Positions 18,638 to 24,718 of a DNA stretch of 64,000 bases are shown in pieces; the first letter of the stretch is position 1, and each line of letters begins with the position of its first letter. The stretch lies in NCBI RefSeq assembly GCF_004118635.1, contig NZ_SDGU01000061.1, positions 1-64,000 on the forward strand, in the 5' to 3' direction. Source of the stretch: Chlorobaculum sp. 24CR. GTDB taxonomy: Bacteria; Bacteroidota; Chlorobiia; Chlorobiales; Chlorobiaceae. The position numbers and the translations under genes were made by a program. The notes beneath the pieces were generated by a model that was not told where the DNA came from, searched no databases, and saw only the letters and a program-made list of their open reading frames with translations.

Positions 18638-19567
18638 TCAAAGCGGAATGCGAATGCCGGGCGCGGCAATTGTGTTTCGGAGCGTCTCGCCGCTCTCGAC
18701 GGTCGCGCCGGGCAGGAGCACCGAGTGCTCCACGGCGGCTCCGGCGGCTATCGCGCAGTTCGCGCTGACCACCGAATTTTCGACGCGGGCATCGGGGCTG
18801 ATCGACGCATTTTCCGAAATCATGCGGGGAAAAAAGCCGATTGCACGCTTCATGCGCTCCGCAAGCTGAAGAATACGCAAATTATCGTCGAGGTTCGCGC
18901 AGTAAAAGTTGGGCACGGTGCCAATATCCTGCCACAATCCACGGTGCTCGAAAAAGGCGAGTCCTTCGTTGTCCACCAGCCCGTGGAATCCGGTATCGAC
19001 GATGCCCGAATACTCCGCTTTCAGATGCCGGAAGATCGCCGGGCTGAACACGGCGGTTCCCGTGTAGATGAACGATGACGAGAGGCCGGTGCCGCGCTGG
19101 TTCCGGAAGTCGAGCACCCGTCCATCGCGCAGGCCGATGTGGCCGATTCCGGCGGCAAGCGGCGTTTCGTAGAGCGCGAGCGTGCCACCGCAGCCGGAGC
19201 GCCGGTGCGCGTCGATGAGCGCGCGCAGGTTCATGTTGCTGATGATGTCGCTGTTGATGAGCACGAAATCATCGCCGCCGAGCAACGTTTCGCAGCGCTT
19301 CAGCCCACCGCCCGTGCCGAGAATTTCTCGCTCCTCCGAGAGCACGATTTCGAGGCTGCCGAAATCGTGCCGGTCGAAAAAGTCTCGCAACTGCTCCGGA
19401 TGGTGGTGAATGTTGATGATCGCCTTTCGGATGCCCGCCTCCTTGAGCAGAAAGAGCGAGTAGCAGAGGCTCGGCACGTTCAGCACCGGCACGAGCGGCT
19501 TGGGCGTCGCGTCGGTCAGCGGCTGCAGGCGGGTGCCGAACCCGGCGGCGAGGACGAAGGCGTTCAT
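18638..19567 (-). CDS. MurU-like sugar-1-phosphate nucleotidyltransferase
   Basis: 309 residues from ATG 19565-19567, where it overlaps the stop of the upstream kinase gene by 4 bp (TCAT). The nucleotidyltransferase signature LAAGFGTRLQPLTDATPKPLVPV occupies the N-terminus. The catalytic Asp is in LINSDII, and the dTDP/UDP-sugar pyrophosphorylase core spans residues 1-230. The last ~70 residues have a hexapeptide-repeat left-handed helix pattern (ENASISPDARVENSVV), which short MurU enzymes lack. Coupling to an AmgK-like kinase makes UDP-MurNAc synthesis from MurNAc-1-P the best guess. GlcNAc-1-P or another hexose-1-P remains possible. Confidence 0.83.
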   Translation of the reverse strand: MNAFVLAAGFGTRLQPLTDATPKPLVPVLNVPSLCYSLFLLKEAGIRKAIINIHHHPEQLRDFFDRHDFGSLEIVLSEEREILGTGGGLKRCETLLGGDDFVLINSDIISNMNLRALIDAHRRSGCGGTLALYETPLAAGIGHIGLRDGRVLDFRNQRGTGLSSSFIYTGTAVFSPAIFRHLKAEYSGIVDTGFHGLVDNEGLAFFEHRGLWQDIGTVPNFYCANLDDNLRILQLAERMKRAIGFFPRMISENASISPDARVENSVVSANCAIAAGAAVEHSVLLPGATVESGETLRNTIAAPGIRIPL

Positions 19568-20580
19568 CGCGAAGTTCCGGGAATGAGCGGTTCGAGCAGG
19601 CGGCCCGCCGCGGCCAGTTCGGGGCGGGCCGCGATGGAGGAGCGCAGGTAGCCGAGGGTCGGCGCGATGCACGGCTCGAAAGCGCGGTTGCCGATGACGG
19701 TGGTCTGGTAGCAAAAGGTGCCGACCGCCTTGACGTTGCGCTGGAACGCCATCAGGTCGAACAGCCGGAGGTATTCCGTCCACTCCATCGCCGTCAGCTC
19801 ATGGCGGACAAGCTGCTCAAAGTGGTAGCGCTTCAGCTCATCGACCAGGCTGGCGTCGAGCCGGACGTAGGAGTCGCGCAGAAGCGACACGGCGTCGTAC
19901 TGCGGCAGGCCGAGGCGGGCGTCCTGGAAGTCGATGACGACCGGTTCGTCGCGGAAGAGCATGATGTTGCGGCTGTGGAAGTCGCGGTGGTTCAGCACGA
20001 AATGCTCCGGCAGCACCAGCAGCCGGGCGATGGCGAGGAACTCGCCGCGAAGCTCGGCGATGGCGCGACCGTCGAGTCGGCCCCTGAAGTAGCCGTTCAG
20101 GGCGTGTTCGATGAAGAAGTCGAACTCGAACATGAGCTTCTCCTCGTCGAAAGCGAGCGAAAAGGGAATCGCCGTGTCCGGCGTTTTTTCGTCCGGGCGG
20201 ATCGACTGGATGCGCACGAGCAGGTCGATGATCTGGCGGTAGCGAGCCGCAAGCCGGTTGCGGTCGAGCATCGGTATTTCGTCTTGCATCATCAGGTCGC
20301 CGCAATCTTCGAGAAGCAACAGGCCGCGTTCGTGGGCCATGCCGAGCAGCTCCGGCACGCGGATTCCGTGGCGGGCGAAGAGGTCGCGGACGACGAGGAA
20401 CGGGTAGTTTTCCGGCGCGGCGTCGCGGAATGCCGGATCAGCGCAGACAACCGACGCGCCGCCTGGGCCAGTGACTCTGAAGTACTGACGGTTCGAGGCG
20501 TCGCCCTTGATGGTGCTGAGGTCGAGTCGGGCCCGTTCTTCGGGCGGAAAGAGGAGTCGGATCGATTCAGGGAGTTCCAT
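19564..20580 (-). CDS. AmgK-like anomeric amino-sugar kinase
   Basis: 338 residues of an aminoglycoside-phosphotransferase-fold kinase. It has the AmgK pattern: KGDASNRQYFRV at the nucleotide-binding loop, LLLLEDCGDLMMQD, the catalytic loop LNHRDFHSRNIML and metal site VIDFQDARLGLPQYD. AmgK phosphorylates MurNAc (and GlcNAc) at the anomeric carbon, feeding MurU and bypassing de novo UDP-MurNAc synthesis. ATG 20578-20580 is the chosen start; the frame is open upstream but crosses the csmB terminator. It is first of the four-gene salvage cluster. Confidence 0.85.
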   Translation of the reverse strand: MELPESIRLLFPPEERARLDLSTIKGDASNRQYFRVTGPGGASVVCADPAFRDAAPENYPFLVVRDLFARHGIRVPELLGMAHERGLLLLEDCGDLMMQDEIPMLDRNRLAARYRQIIDLLVRIQSIRPDEKTPDTAIPFSLAFDEEKLMFEFDFFIEHALNGYFRGRLDGRAIAELRGEFLAIARLLVLPEHFVLNHRDFHSRNIMLFRDEPVVIDFQDARLGLPQYDAVSLLRDSYVRLDASLVDELKRYHFEQLVRHELTAMEWTEYLRLFDLMAFQRNVKAVGTFCYQTTVIGNRAFEPCIAPTLGYLRSSIAARPELAAAGRLLEPLIPGTSR

Positions 20581-20607
20581 GTGGCGTGACGGGTGGATGC
20601 GGAGCCT

Positions 20608-20644
20608 AAAAAAAAAGCACCTTACACATACGCATAAGGTGCTT
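20608..20644 (-). terminator. Strong rho-independent terminator of csmB
   Basis: On the minus strand, AAGCACCTTA pairs perfectly with TAAGGTGCTT (20615-20624 with 20635-20644) around a 10-nt loop, followed by a run of nine T. It lies 18 bp past the csmB stop and separates this highly expressed gene from the AmgK-like gene, which starts at 20580. Confidence 0.93.
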
Positions 20645-20662
20645 GAGGTCAGGCGGTATGCC

Positions 20663-20890
20663 TTACTTCTTCGGTGCGATCGCGGAAGATACGCTCTGGA
20701 GAACCTGGGTGGCGGCGCCAGCGAAGTTGCTGACCAGGTCGGTAGCGGTCTTGCCGAGAGGCTCTGCAACGTCAGCCATTGCTTTCAGGACGTTGTTGGC
20801 AACGTCAACCTGCATCTGGAAGAGTTTGCCGAAGGTCTCGGTGAGGGTGTTGATGGCGCCCGAGACATCGATGTTTGATCCGTTTGACAT
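20663..20890 (-). CDS. csmB: Chlorosome envelope protein CsmB
   Basis: 75 residues, MSNGSNIDVSGAIN through SSAIAPKK, a close match to the second most abundant chlorosome envelope protein. It is amphipathic and helical, with the charged patch FQMQVDVANN and the closing AIAPKK typical of CsmB. A CsmF copy is possible but CsmB fits better. The start is ATG 20888-20890; the frame is open for 11 more codons to 20923, but the conserved protein begins at MSNG. Transcription is monocistronic, with its own terminator. CsmB lies in the envelope monolayer next to the CsmA baseplate. Confidence 0.9.
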   Translation of the reverse strand: MSNGSNIDVSGAINTLTETFGKLFQMQVDVANNVLKAMADVAEPLGKTATDLVSNFAGAATQVLQSVSSAIAPKK

Positions 20891-21320
20891 GATGTGTATA
20901 TGTTTTGAGTTGTTAGAAAGCACATAAGAGAAATTCTCCGCACGATGGCAGGCTTTCGTGATAATGAAATAAAGCTAATATATTTTAAACAGTTGCGCAA
21001 GGGTGGGAACGTAAAAAGGTGTTGACAATCCGTTAAGTATTCAACTCCTGCGCAGACGGGTGTCTCCGGCGGGGGTGAAACCGGCGCATTTTTTTATCCG
21101 GTAAACCCGGATGCGTCTAACCTTGCCAAATTGCGACAGATGCCGCCGCGGTTCGCCTTGGTTTTCCGGCACGGTATCGTTGCGCCGCAGCAAGCCACGT
21201 GATGGCGCAACGGTGGCGGGGACGGTCAGGCATTTGCCATGGCAGGGAAACGATCCGTTGTTCTCTATTCGTGAAAATCCGTGCAGGCATGCCTGCTTGT
21301 CTTCACGCGCCAGAGCGCAT
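20891..21320. other. Upstream region of csmB, no convincing gene
   Basis: 430 bp between csmB and the small membrane protein gene, both on the minus strand. The part nearest csmB (20891-21000) is AT-rich and contains TATATT (20979-20984 region, minus strand), a possible -10. The rest is GC-richer, with no ORF of coding character and no recognised RNA. A plus-strand TTGACA occurs near 21022, without a matching -10. Confidence 0.35.
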
Positions 21321-21443
21321 TCAGTTTGTTTTTTTGTTCTGGGATTTGCCGATGAATCGGTTGAGCAGGAGCACGAGGATGATTCCGCCGATGAAGAAGC
21401 CGAGGGGAGCGAAAATCGTTGTATAGTTGAAAGGATCGTTCAT
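21321..21443 (-). CDS. Candidate 40-residue single-span membrane protein
   Basis: Minus-strand ATG 21441-21443 opens a 40-codon frame. It has a polar N-terminus (MNDPFNYTT), one ~20-residue hydrophobic helix (IFAPLGFFIGGIILVLLLN) and a basic C-terminus (RFIGKSQNKKTN). The clean inside-positive topology argues for a real small membrane protein, of the size of accessory subunits of respiratory or photosynthetic complexes. No strong SD is seen. It has no operon partner. The family is unknown to me. Confidence 0.5.
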   Translation of the reverse strand: MNDPFNYTTIFAPLGFFIGGIILVLLLNRFIGKSQNKKTN

Positions 21444-21822
21444 GGTCGATGCTTTATGAATTGCACGGGAGTTGCCTGAGCGGCAAGCGGTTTTGAAGCG
21501 GTCAAAATAAACAAAAAACCGTCATTCCAACAGCCATTTGCCCGTGACGGAACGCCCCCTGAACGCCATCCGGCGGCTCAGGCAGGTGAAAAAAGAGGGG
21601 GAACTCTTGGTTTTTGGGCGGCGTTCATTGAAAAAATTACAAAACTTATTACAGGGCATCTCTATTTATTAGTCCTTGAGTGACCCGAGGACAAGGCCGA
21701 TGGGGCGCAGAAGCCGGAACCCTGAAAGCTTTCGGGATGAGCAAGCACCACCCAACGCCGTAACCGAGTCGCGCAACAAATAAAATAGAAGCGTCTTTCA
21801 CGATCAAGCGAGTGTTATTGTC
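21444..21822. other. Unexplained intergenic block with internal dyads
   Basis: 379 bp between the small membrane protein gene and the plus-strand gene at 21823. Between about 21655 and 21790 the sequence has structured GC-rich segments, including CCCTGAAAGCTTTCGGG near 21719-21735, which could fold into a hairpin. The composition differs from ordinary spacer. I matched it to no known riboswitch core, tRNA or sRNA. It could be a leader RNA of the next gene or a decayed gene remnant. Confidence 0.35.
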
Positions 21823-22452
21823 ATGGAGGTTATAGGAAAAAGCAGAGCCAAGGCGGTCATCGAGTCGCATCTGAACGATTCGGTGATCTATTTCTCCGAT
21901 CATGTCAGGATTCTCAAGTGTAATCCCTATTGTACCGGCGTCACGTACCTGAAGGAGCACGGGGTCTATCAGTGGATTTTCCAGGTCGATGACCCGCGTG
22001 AAAATCCTATCACGGCGGTCTTTTTCGTGACGCAGAACGAGGAGCATCTCGACGATTCGCGCACGGTTCCGGCTGGTCCCGTCTCTCCGGAGGAGAGCTT
22101 TCCCGACTCCGCGGTGTCGGGCCGGTGCATCCAGTGGGTCAACGCCCCGAAAGCGCCCGATGTACTGCTGAATGAAAAGAACACCTTTGTCGGACAGGCC
22201 AACACGCGGATTTGCCTCTACCACCTCGACGACCATCGCACCGAGGTGCATTTCGAGACCGACATCACGCTCGACTTCGAACTCTCCTTTCCGCTCAACC
22301 TCATGCCGGAAGGCGTTCTGAAGTTCATGACCGAGGCGATCATGTCGAAAATCATGCAGCAGGCTACCGAGAGCATGCTCTGCCAGGTGCAGGCCGACCT
22401 CTGCTGCACCACCGCCGAGCTGAACGCTTCCGGCGGCAAGGTTGAGCGCTGA
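21823..22452 (+). CDS. DUF1997-like conserved protein
   Basis: 209 residues, soluble, without signal peptide. It resembles DUF1997 proteins, which are found in cyanobacteria, plastids and Chlorobi, in its START/SRPBCC-like beta-rich N-terminal part (VIYFSDHVRILKCNPYCTGVTY) and in TEVHFETDITLDFELSFPLNLMP. Five to six Cys are scattered, some paired near the C-terminus (QVQADLCCTTAEL). No function is known. Its distribution hints at a photosynthesis- or lipid-related role, but that is inference. It is single, ended by a good terminator. Confidence 0.6.
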   Translation: MEVIGKSRAKAVIESHLNDSVIYFSDHVRILKCNPYCTGVTYLKEHGVYQWIFQVDDPRENPITAVFFVTQNEEHLDDSRTVPAGPVSPEESFPDSAVSGRCIQWVNAPKAPDVLLNEKNTFVGQANTRICLYHLDDHRTEVHFETDITLDFELSFPLNLMPEGVLKFMTEAIMSKIMQQATESMLCQVQADLCCTTAELNASGGKVER

Positions 22453-22474
22453 GGCCGATTCACCGCATCTTTGT

Positions 22475-22511
22475 AAGCCCGATGGATTTTGTTTTCTATC
22501 GGGCTTTTTTT
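22475..22511 (+). terminator. Rho-independent terminator after the DUF1997-like gene
   Basis: AAGCCCGAT (22475-22483) pairs with ATCGGGCTT (22498-22506) across a 14-nt loop, followed by a T run at 22505-22511. It separates the DUF1997-like gene from the CstR/RND operon. Confidence 0.9.
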
Positions 22512-22587
22512 GTGAGCACATTGCGCCTCTCTTCTCTTTGTTCCAGAACAGGCTGTTTGCACAAGGGATTCCTTTTTTGTACTTTCA

Positions 22588-22604
22588 ATACCCTAACGGG
22601 GTAT
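22588..22604 (+). promoter_or_regulatory. Putative CsoR/CstR-family operator
   Basis: ATACCC-TAACG-GGGTAT, a perfect 6-bp inverted repeat with a 5-bp spacer, 50 bp ahead of the CsoR-family gene. Operators of this protein family are G/C-tract dyads flanked by TA (TACCC...GGGTA), which fits. It is followed by a second dyad, TTTTCCCGC-TCGG-GCGGGAAAA near 22621-22642, possibly a leader hairpin. Autoregulation of the downstream operon is inferred. Confidence 0.65.
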
Positions 22605-22653
22605 AGGTTAGTTAAAACGGTTTTCCCGCTCGGGCGGGAAAAGGGGACAGACG

Positions 22654-22902
22654 ATGAACGAAGAATGCCGGATGGACGATGTAATCGTCAGGCTCAAGAA
22701 GGTCAACGGCCAGATACAGGCCTTGACGAGGATGATCGAGGGCGGCGAGGAGTGCGACAAGGTGGTGACCCAGTTCCAGGCAGCCAAGGCGGCCCTCGAC
22801 AACACCTTTTCCCTCGTGCTGAACCGGAATTTGCAGAATTGCCTGAACCGTCACGATTCGGGAAGCGTGGAAAAGATTATCAAACTCATATCGAAAAAAT
22901 AG
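22654..22902 (+). CDS. CsoR/RcnR-family repressor with CstR-type cysteine pattern
   Basis: 82 residues, all helical, of the CsoR/RcnR/FrmR/CstR family (RLKKVNGQIQALTRMIEGGEECDKVVTQ). Family sensing positions here are Cys34 and Cys63, 29 residues apart. The position four before Cys63, His in copper-sensing CsoR, is Asn59 (N-L-Q-N-C). Cys/Asn/Cys is the arrangement of the per/polysulfide sensor CstR (Cys31, Cys60). Formation of Cys-Cys sulfur bridges rather than Cu(I) binding is therefore the likely trigger. The gene opens a six-gene operon behind a matching operator and abuts the tolC-like gene with no gap. Confidence 0.85.
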   Translation: MNEECRMDDVIVRLKKVNGQIQALTRMIEGGEECDKVVTQFQAAKAALDNTFSLVLNRNLQNCLNRHDSGSVEKIIKLISKK

Positions 22903-24249
22903 ATGACCAAGATGGCAACCAAAAGGTTTTTCGCCCTGCTCGTGGCAGGTCTCGCTACCTGTTCGCAGGCGGACGCGGCCACCATGAGACTGTCGCTCGA
23001 CGATGCCCTGAAGATCGCTCGCGAGCGGAACACCATGCTCAAGGCGGCCCGCGCCAAAAACGACCAGGCCGACGCGCGAGTCGTGCAGAGCCGCCAGGCT
23101 TACCTGCCGAAGGTGACGCTCTCCGAAACCGTGCTGCACTCCAACGATCCCGGCGCAGTGCTGGTGGGCAAGCTCCAGCAGGAGAGCGCTTACTACAATC
23201 TGATGACGATGGATATGGGCGATTTCGCGGTTGACAAGCTCAACCATCCGGCGGCGATCACCGATTTCCACACCAGCCTTCAGGTGCAGCAGCCGATCTT
23301 CAACCGCGACGCCATCATCGGCGGCAAGATGGCCCGGAGCGCAAGAAAGGCGCAGGGCTTTATGACCGACCGGGCGGCGGAGAATATCGAGCTGAATGTC
23401 AAGAAGGCCTTTTACGGTCTCATTCTCGCCAAGAAGAATCTCGATGCCACTGAGCAGTCGATCGGCATCATGCAGCGCTACAGCAGCGAGGCCGCGCGCG
23501 GTTACGCTGCCGGTCTGGTGACCAAGTCCGACAAGCTCTCCACTGAGGTGAGGGTTGCCGAACTGCGTGACCAGAAGCTCCAGATTCAGGACGCCATCCG
23601 CAATGCGCAGGACGCGCTCCGCACGATGCTCGCTCTCGGCCCGGACGACACCGTCCAGCCGGTCGGCGACCTGAAGGTCGATTCGAGGCTTCCGGCTTCG
23701 GCGGCGTCGGCAAGCGCTGACGGACGCAGCGACCTCAAGGCGCTCGAAGCCTTCCGGGAGGTCACCGGCTACCAGCACGACATGGCTCGCGCGCAGTACC
23801 TGCCGAGGGTGAACGCTTTCGCCCAGCAGAACTGGCACGACAGCAGCTTTCTCGGCACCGAGGGGTCGAGCTGGACGATTGGCCTGAATGTGCAGTGGAA
23901 CATCTTCGACGGCATGGCCACCAAAGGCAAGGTGCAGGAGGCCAAAGCCCAGGCGCTTGAGGCGCAGTACAACTACCAGGCGGCCAAGGAGCAGAGCGAG
24001 ATGGAGATCGACATGGCCCGCCGTGCTCTGGTCACCTCCCGCGAGCGTATCGCCCTGACGAAGAAATCGCTCGAAGCGGCCAAAGTCAGCTTCGACTTCA
24101 TCGGCGAGCAGTTCAAGACCGGCATGGCCATGACCTTCGAGCTCCTGATGCGCGAGCAGGCTTATACCTGGGCGAAGATGCGTCTCAACCAGGCCCGGTA
24201 CGACTACTGCATCGCCAAGAGCGAACTTGAATATTACAGCTCTCATTGA
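22903..24249 (+). CDS. TolC-family outer membrane efflux protein
   Basis: 448 residues with a signal peptide (MTKMATKRFFALLVAGLATCSQADA) and the duplicated OEP domain of TolC/OprM channels. Long heptad-like helices occur around residues 30-90, 140-230 and 290-440, with ARGYAAGLVTKSD and GEQFKTGMAMTFELLMREQAY as the typical repeat turns. It forms the outer-membrane exit duct of the pump encoded downstream. The ATG follows the repressor stop TAG directly (22900-22902), so the two are translationally coupled. Confidence 0.9.
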   Translation: MTKMATKRFFALLVAGLATCSQADAATMRLSLDDALKIARERNTMLKAARAKNDQADARVVQSRQAYLPKVTLSETVLHSNDPGAVLVGKLQQESAYYNLMTMDMGDFAVDKLNHPAAITDFHTSLQVQQPIFNRDAIIGGKMARSARKAQGFMTDRAAENIELNVKKAFYGLILAKKNLDATEQSIGIMQRYSSEAARGYAAGLVTKSDKLSTEVRVAELRDQKLQIQDAIRNAQDALRTMLALGPDDTVQPVGDLKVDSRLPASAASASADGRSDLKALEAFREVTGYQHDMARAQYLPRVNAFAQQNWHDSSFLGTEGSSWTIGLNVQWNIFDGMATKGKVQEAKAQALEAQYNYQAAKEQSEMEIDMARRALVTSRERIALTKKSLEAAKVSFDFIGEQFKTGMAMTFELLMREQAYTWAKMRLNQARYDYCIAKSELEYYSSH

Positions 24250-24283
24250 GCCGCTTTCAGTCGTGACAGCAAAACTGAAAACC

Positions 24284-24718
24284 ATGAAAGGCATGAACAC
24301 CCGAACAATCGCGCTGCTCTTTCTGATGCTGCCCGCCCTGCTCGGCGCATGTGGTGGCCATAAAAAGGAGCAGACGCCATCGTCATCAACCACGGCCACG
24401 GCTCCCGCCATTGCCGCAAAGGTCGCGACCGTCACGGAGTCGGTTGATGGCTCTGGCCGGAAGATGTTGCTCGTTCCGGCTTCGTCGATACTCAGAAAAG
24501 CCGGTACCGATCAGGTTTTCGTTGTCGGCCCGGACAGCACCGTTTCGCTGCGGTGGGTCAGCACCGGCCACACGCTGGGCGCAAGCACCATCGTGCTCAG
24601 CGGCCTCGCTCAGGGTGAGCAGGTTGTCGAGTCACCCTCGGCAGAGCTGCGCGAGGGCGCAAGAATTACTATAGACACGCACACGCAAGACAGAGCGAAG
24701 GAGGCTCAACACCAATGA
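24284..24718 (+). CDS. Shortened RND membrane-fusion (adaptor) lipoprotein
   Basis: 144 residues from ATG 24284 (24293 also possible). A lipoprotein signal peptide with lipobox L-G-A-C is followed by a Ser/Thr/Ala linker. The remainder (LLVPASSILRKAGTDQVFVVG to LREGARITI) matches only the membrane-proximal barrel at the C-terminus of RND adaptors: VPxxxI, VFVV, VSTGHTLGASTIVLSGLAQGEQVV. The lipoyl domain, alpha-helical hairpin and most of the beta-barrel of a normal 350-400-residue adaptor are missing. No frameshift remnants of those parts exist, because the gene lies between tolC and the pump with a 4-bp overlap to the pump ATG. It may be a mini-adaptor or a remnant that still works. Confidence 0.8.
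   Translation: MKGMNTRTIALLFLMLPALLGACGGHKKEQTPSSSTTATAPAIAAKVATVTESVDGSGRKMLLVPASSILRKAGTDQVFVVGPDSTVSLRWVSTGHTLGASTIVLSGLAQGEQVVESPSAELREGARITIDTHTQDRAKEAQHQ

Noticed and set aside
17459-19078. A 539-codon plus-strand frame over the NamZ/MurU genes
   Set aside because: Antisense shadow; composition is Arg/Glu/His-rich without motifs.
21655-21800. Cobalamin, SAM, TPP or c-di-GMP riboswitch
   Set aside because: I compared the sequence with the conserved cores of these classes from memory and found no match.
22612-24435. A 607-codon minus-strand frame opposite the tolC-like gene
   Set aside because: Antisense shadow; the plus-strand TolC reading has clear motifs and signal peptide.
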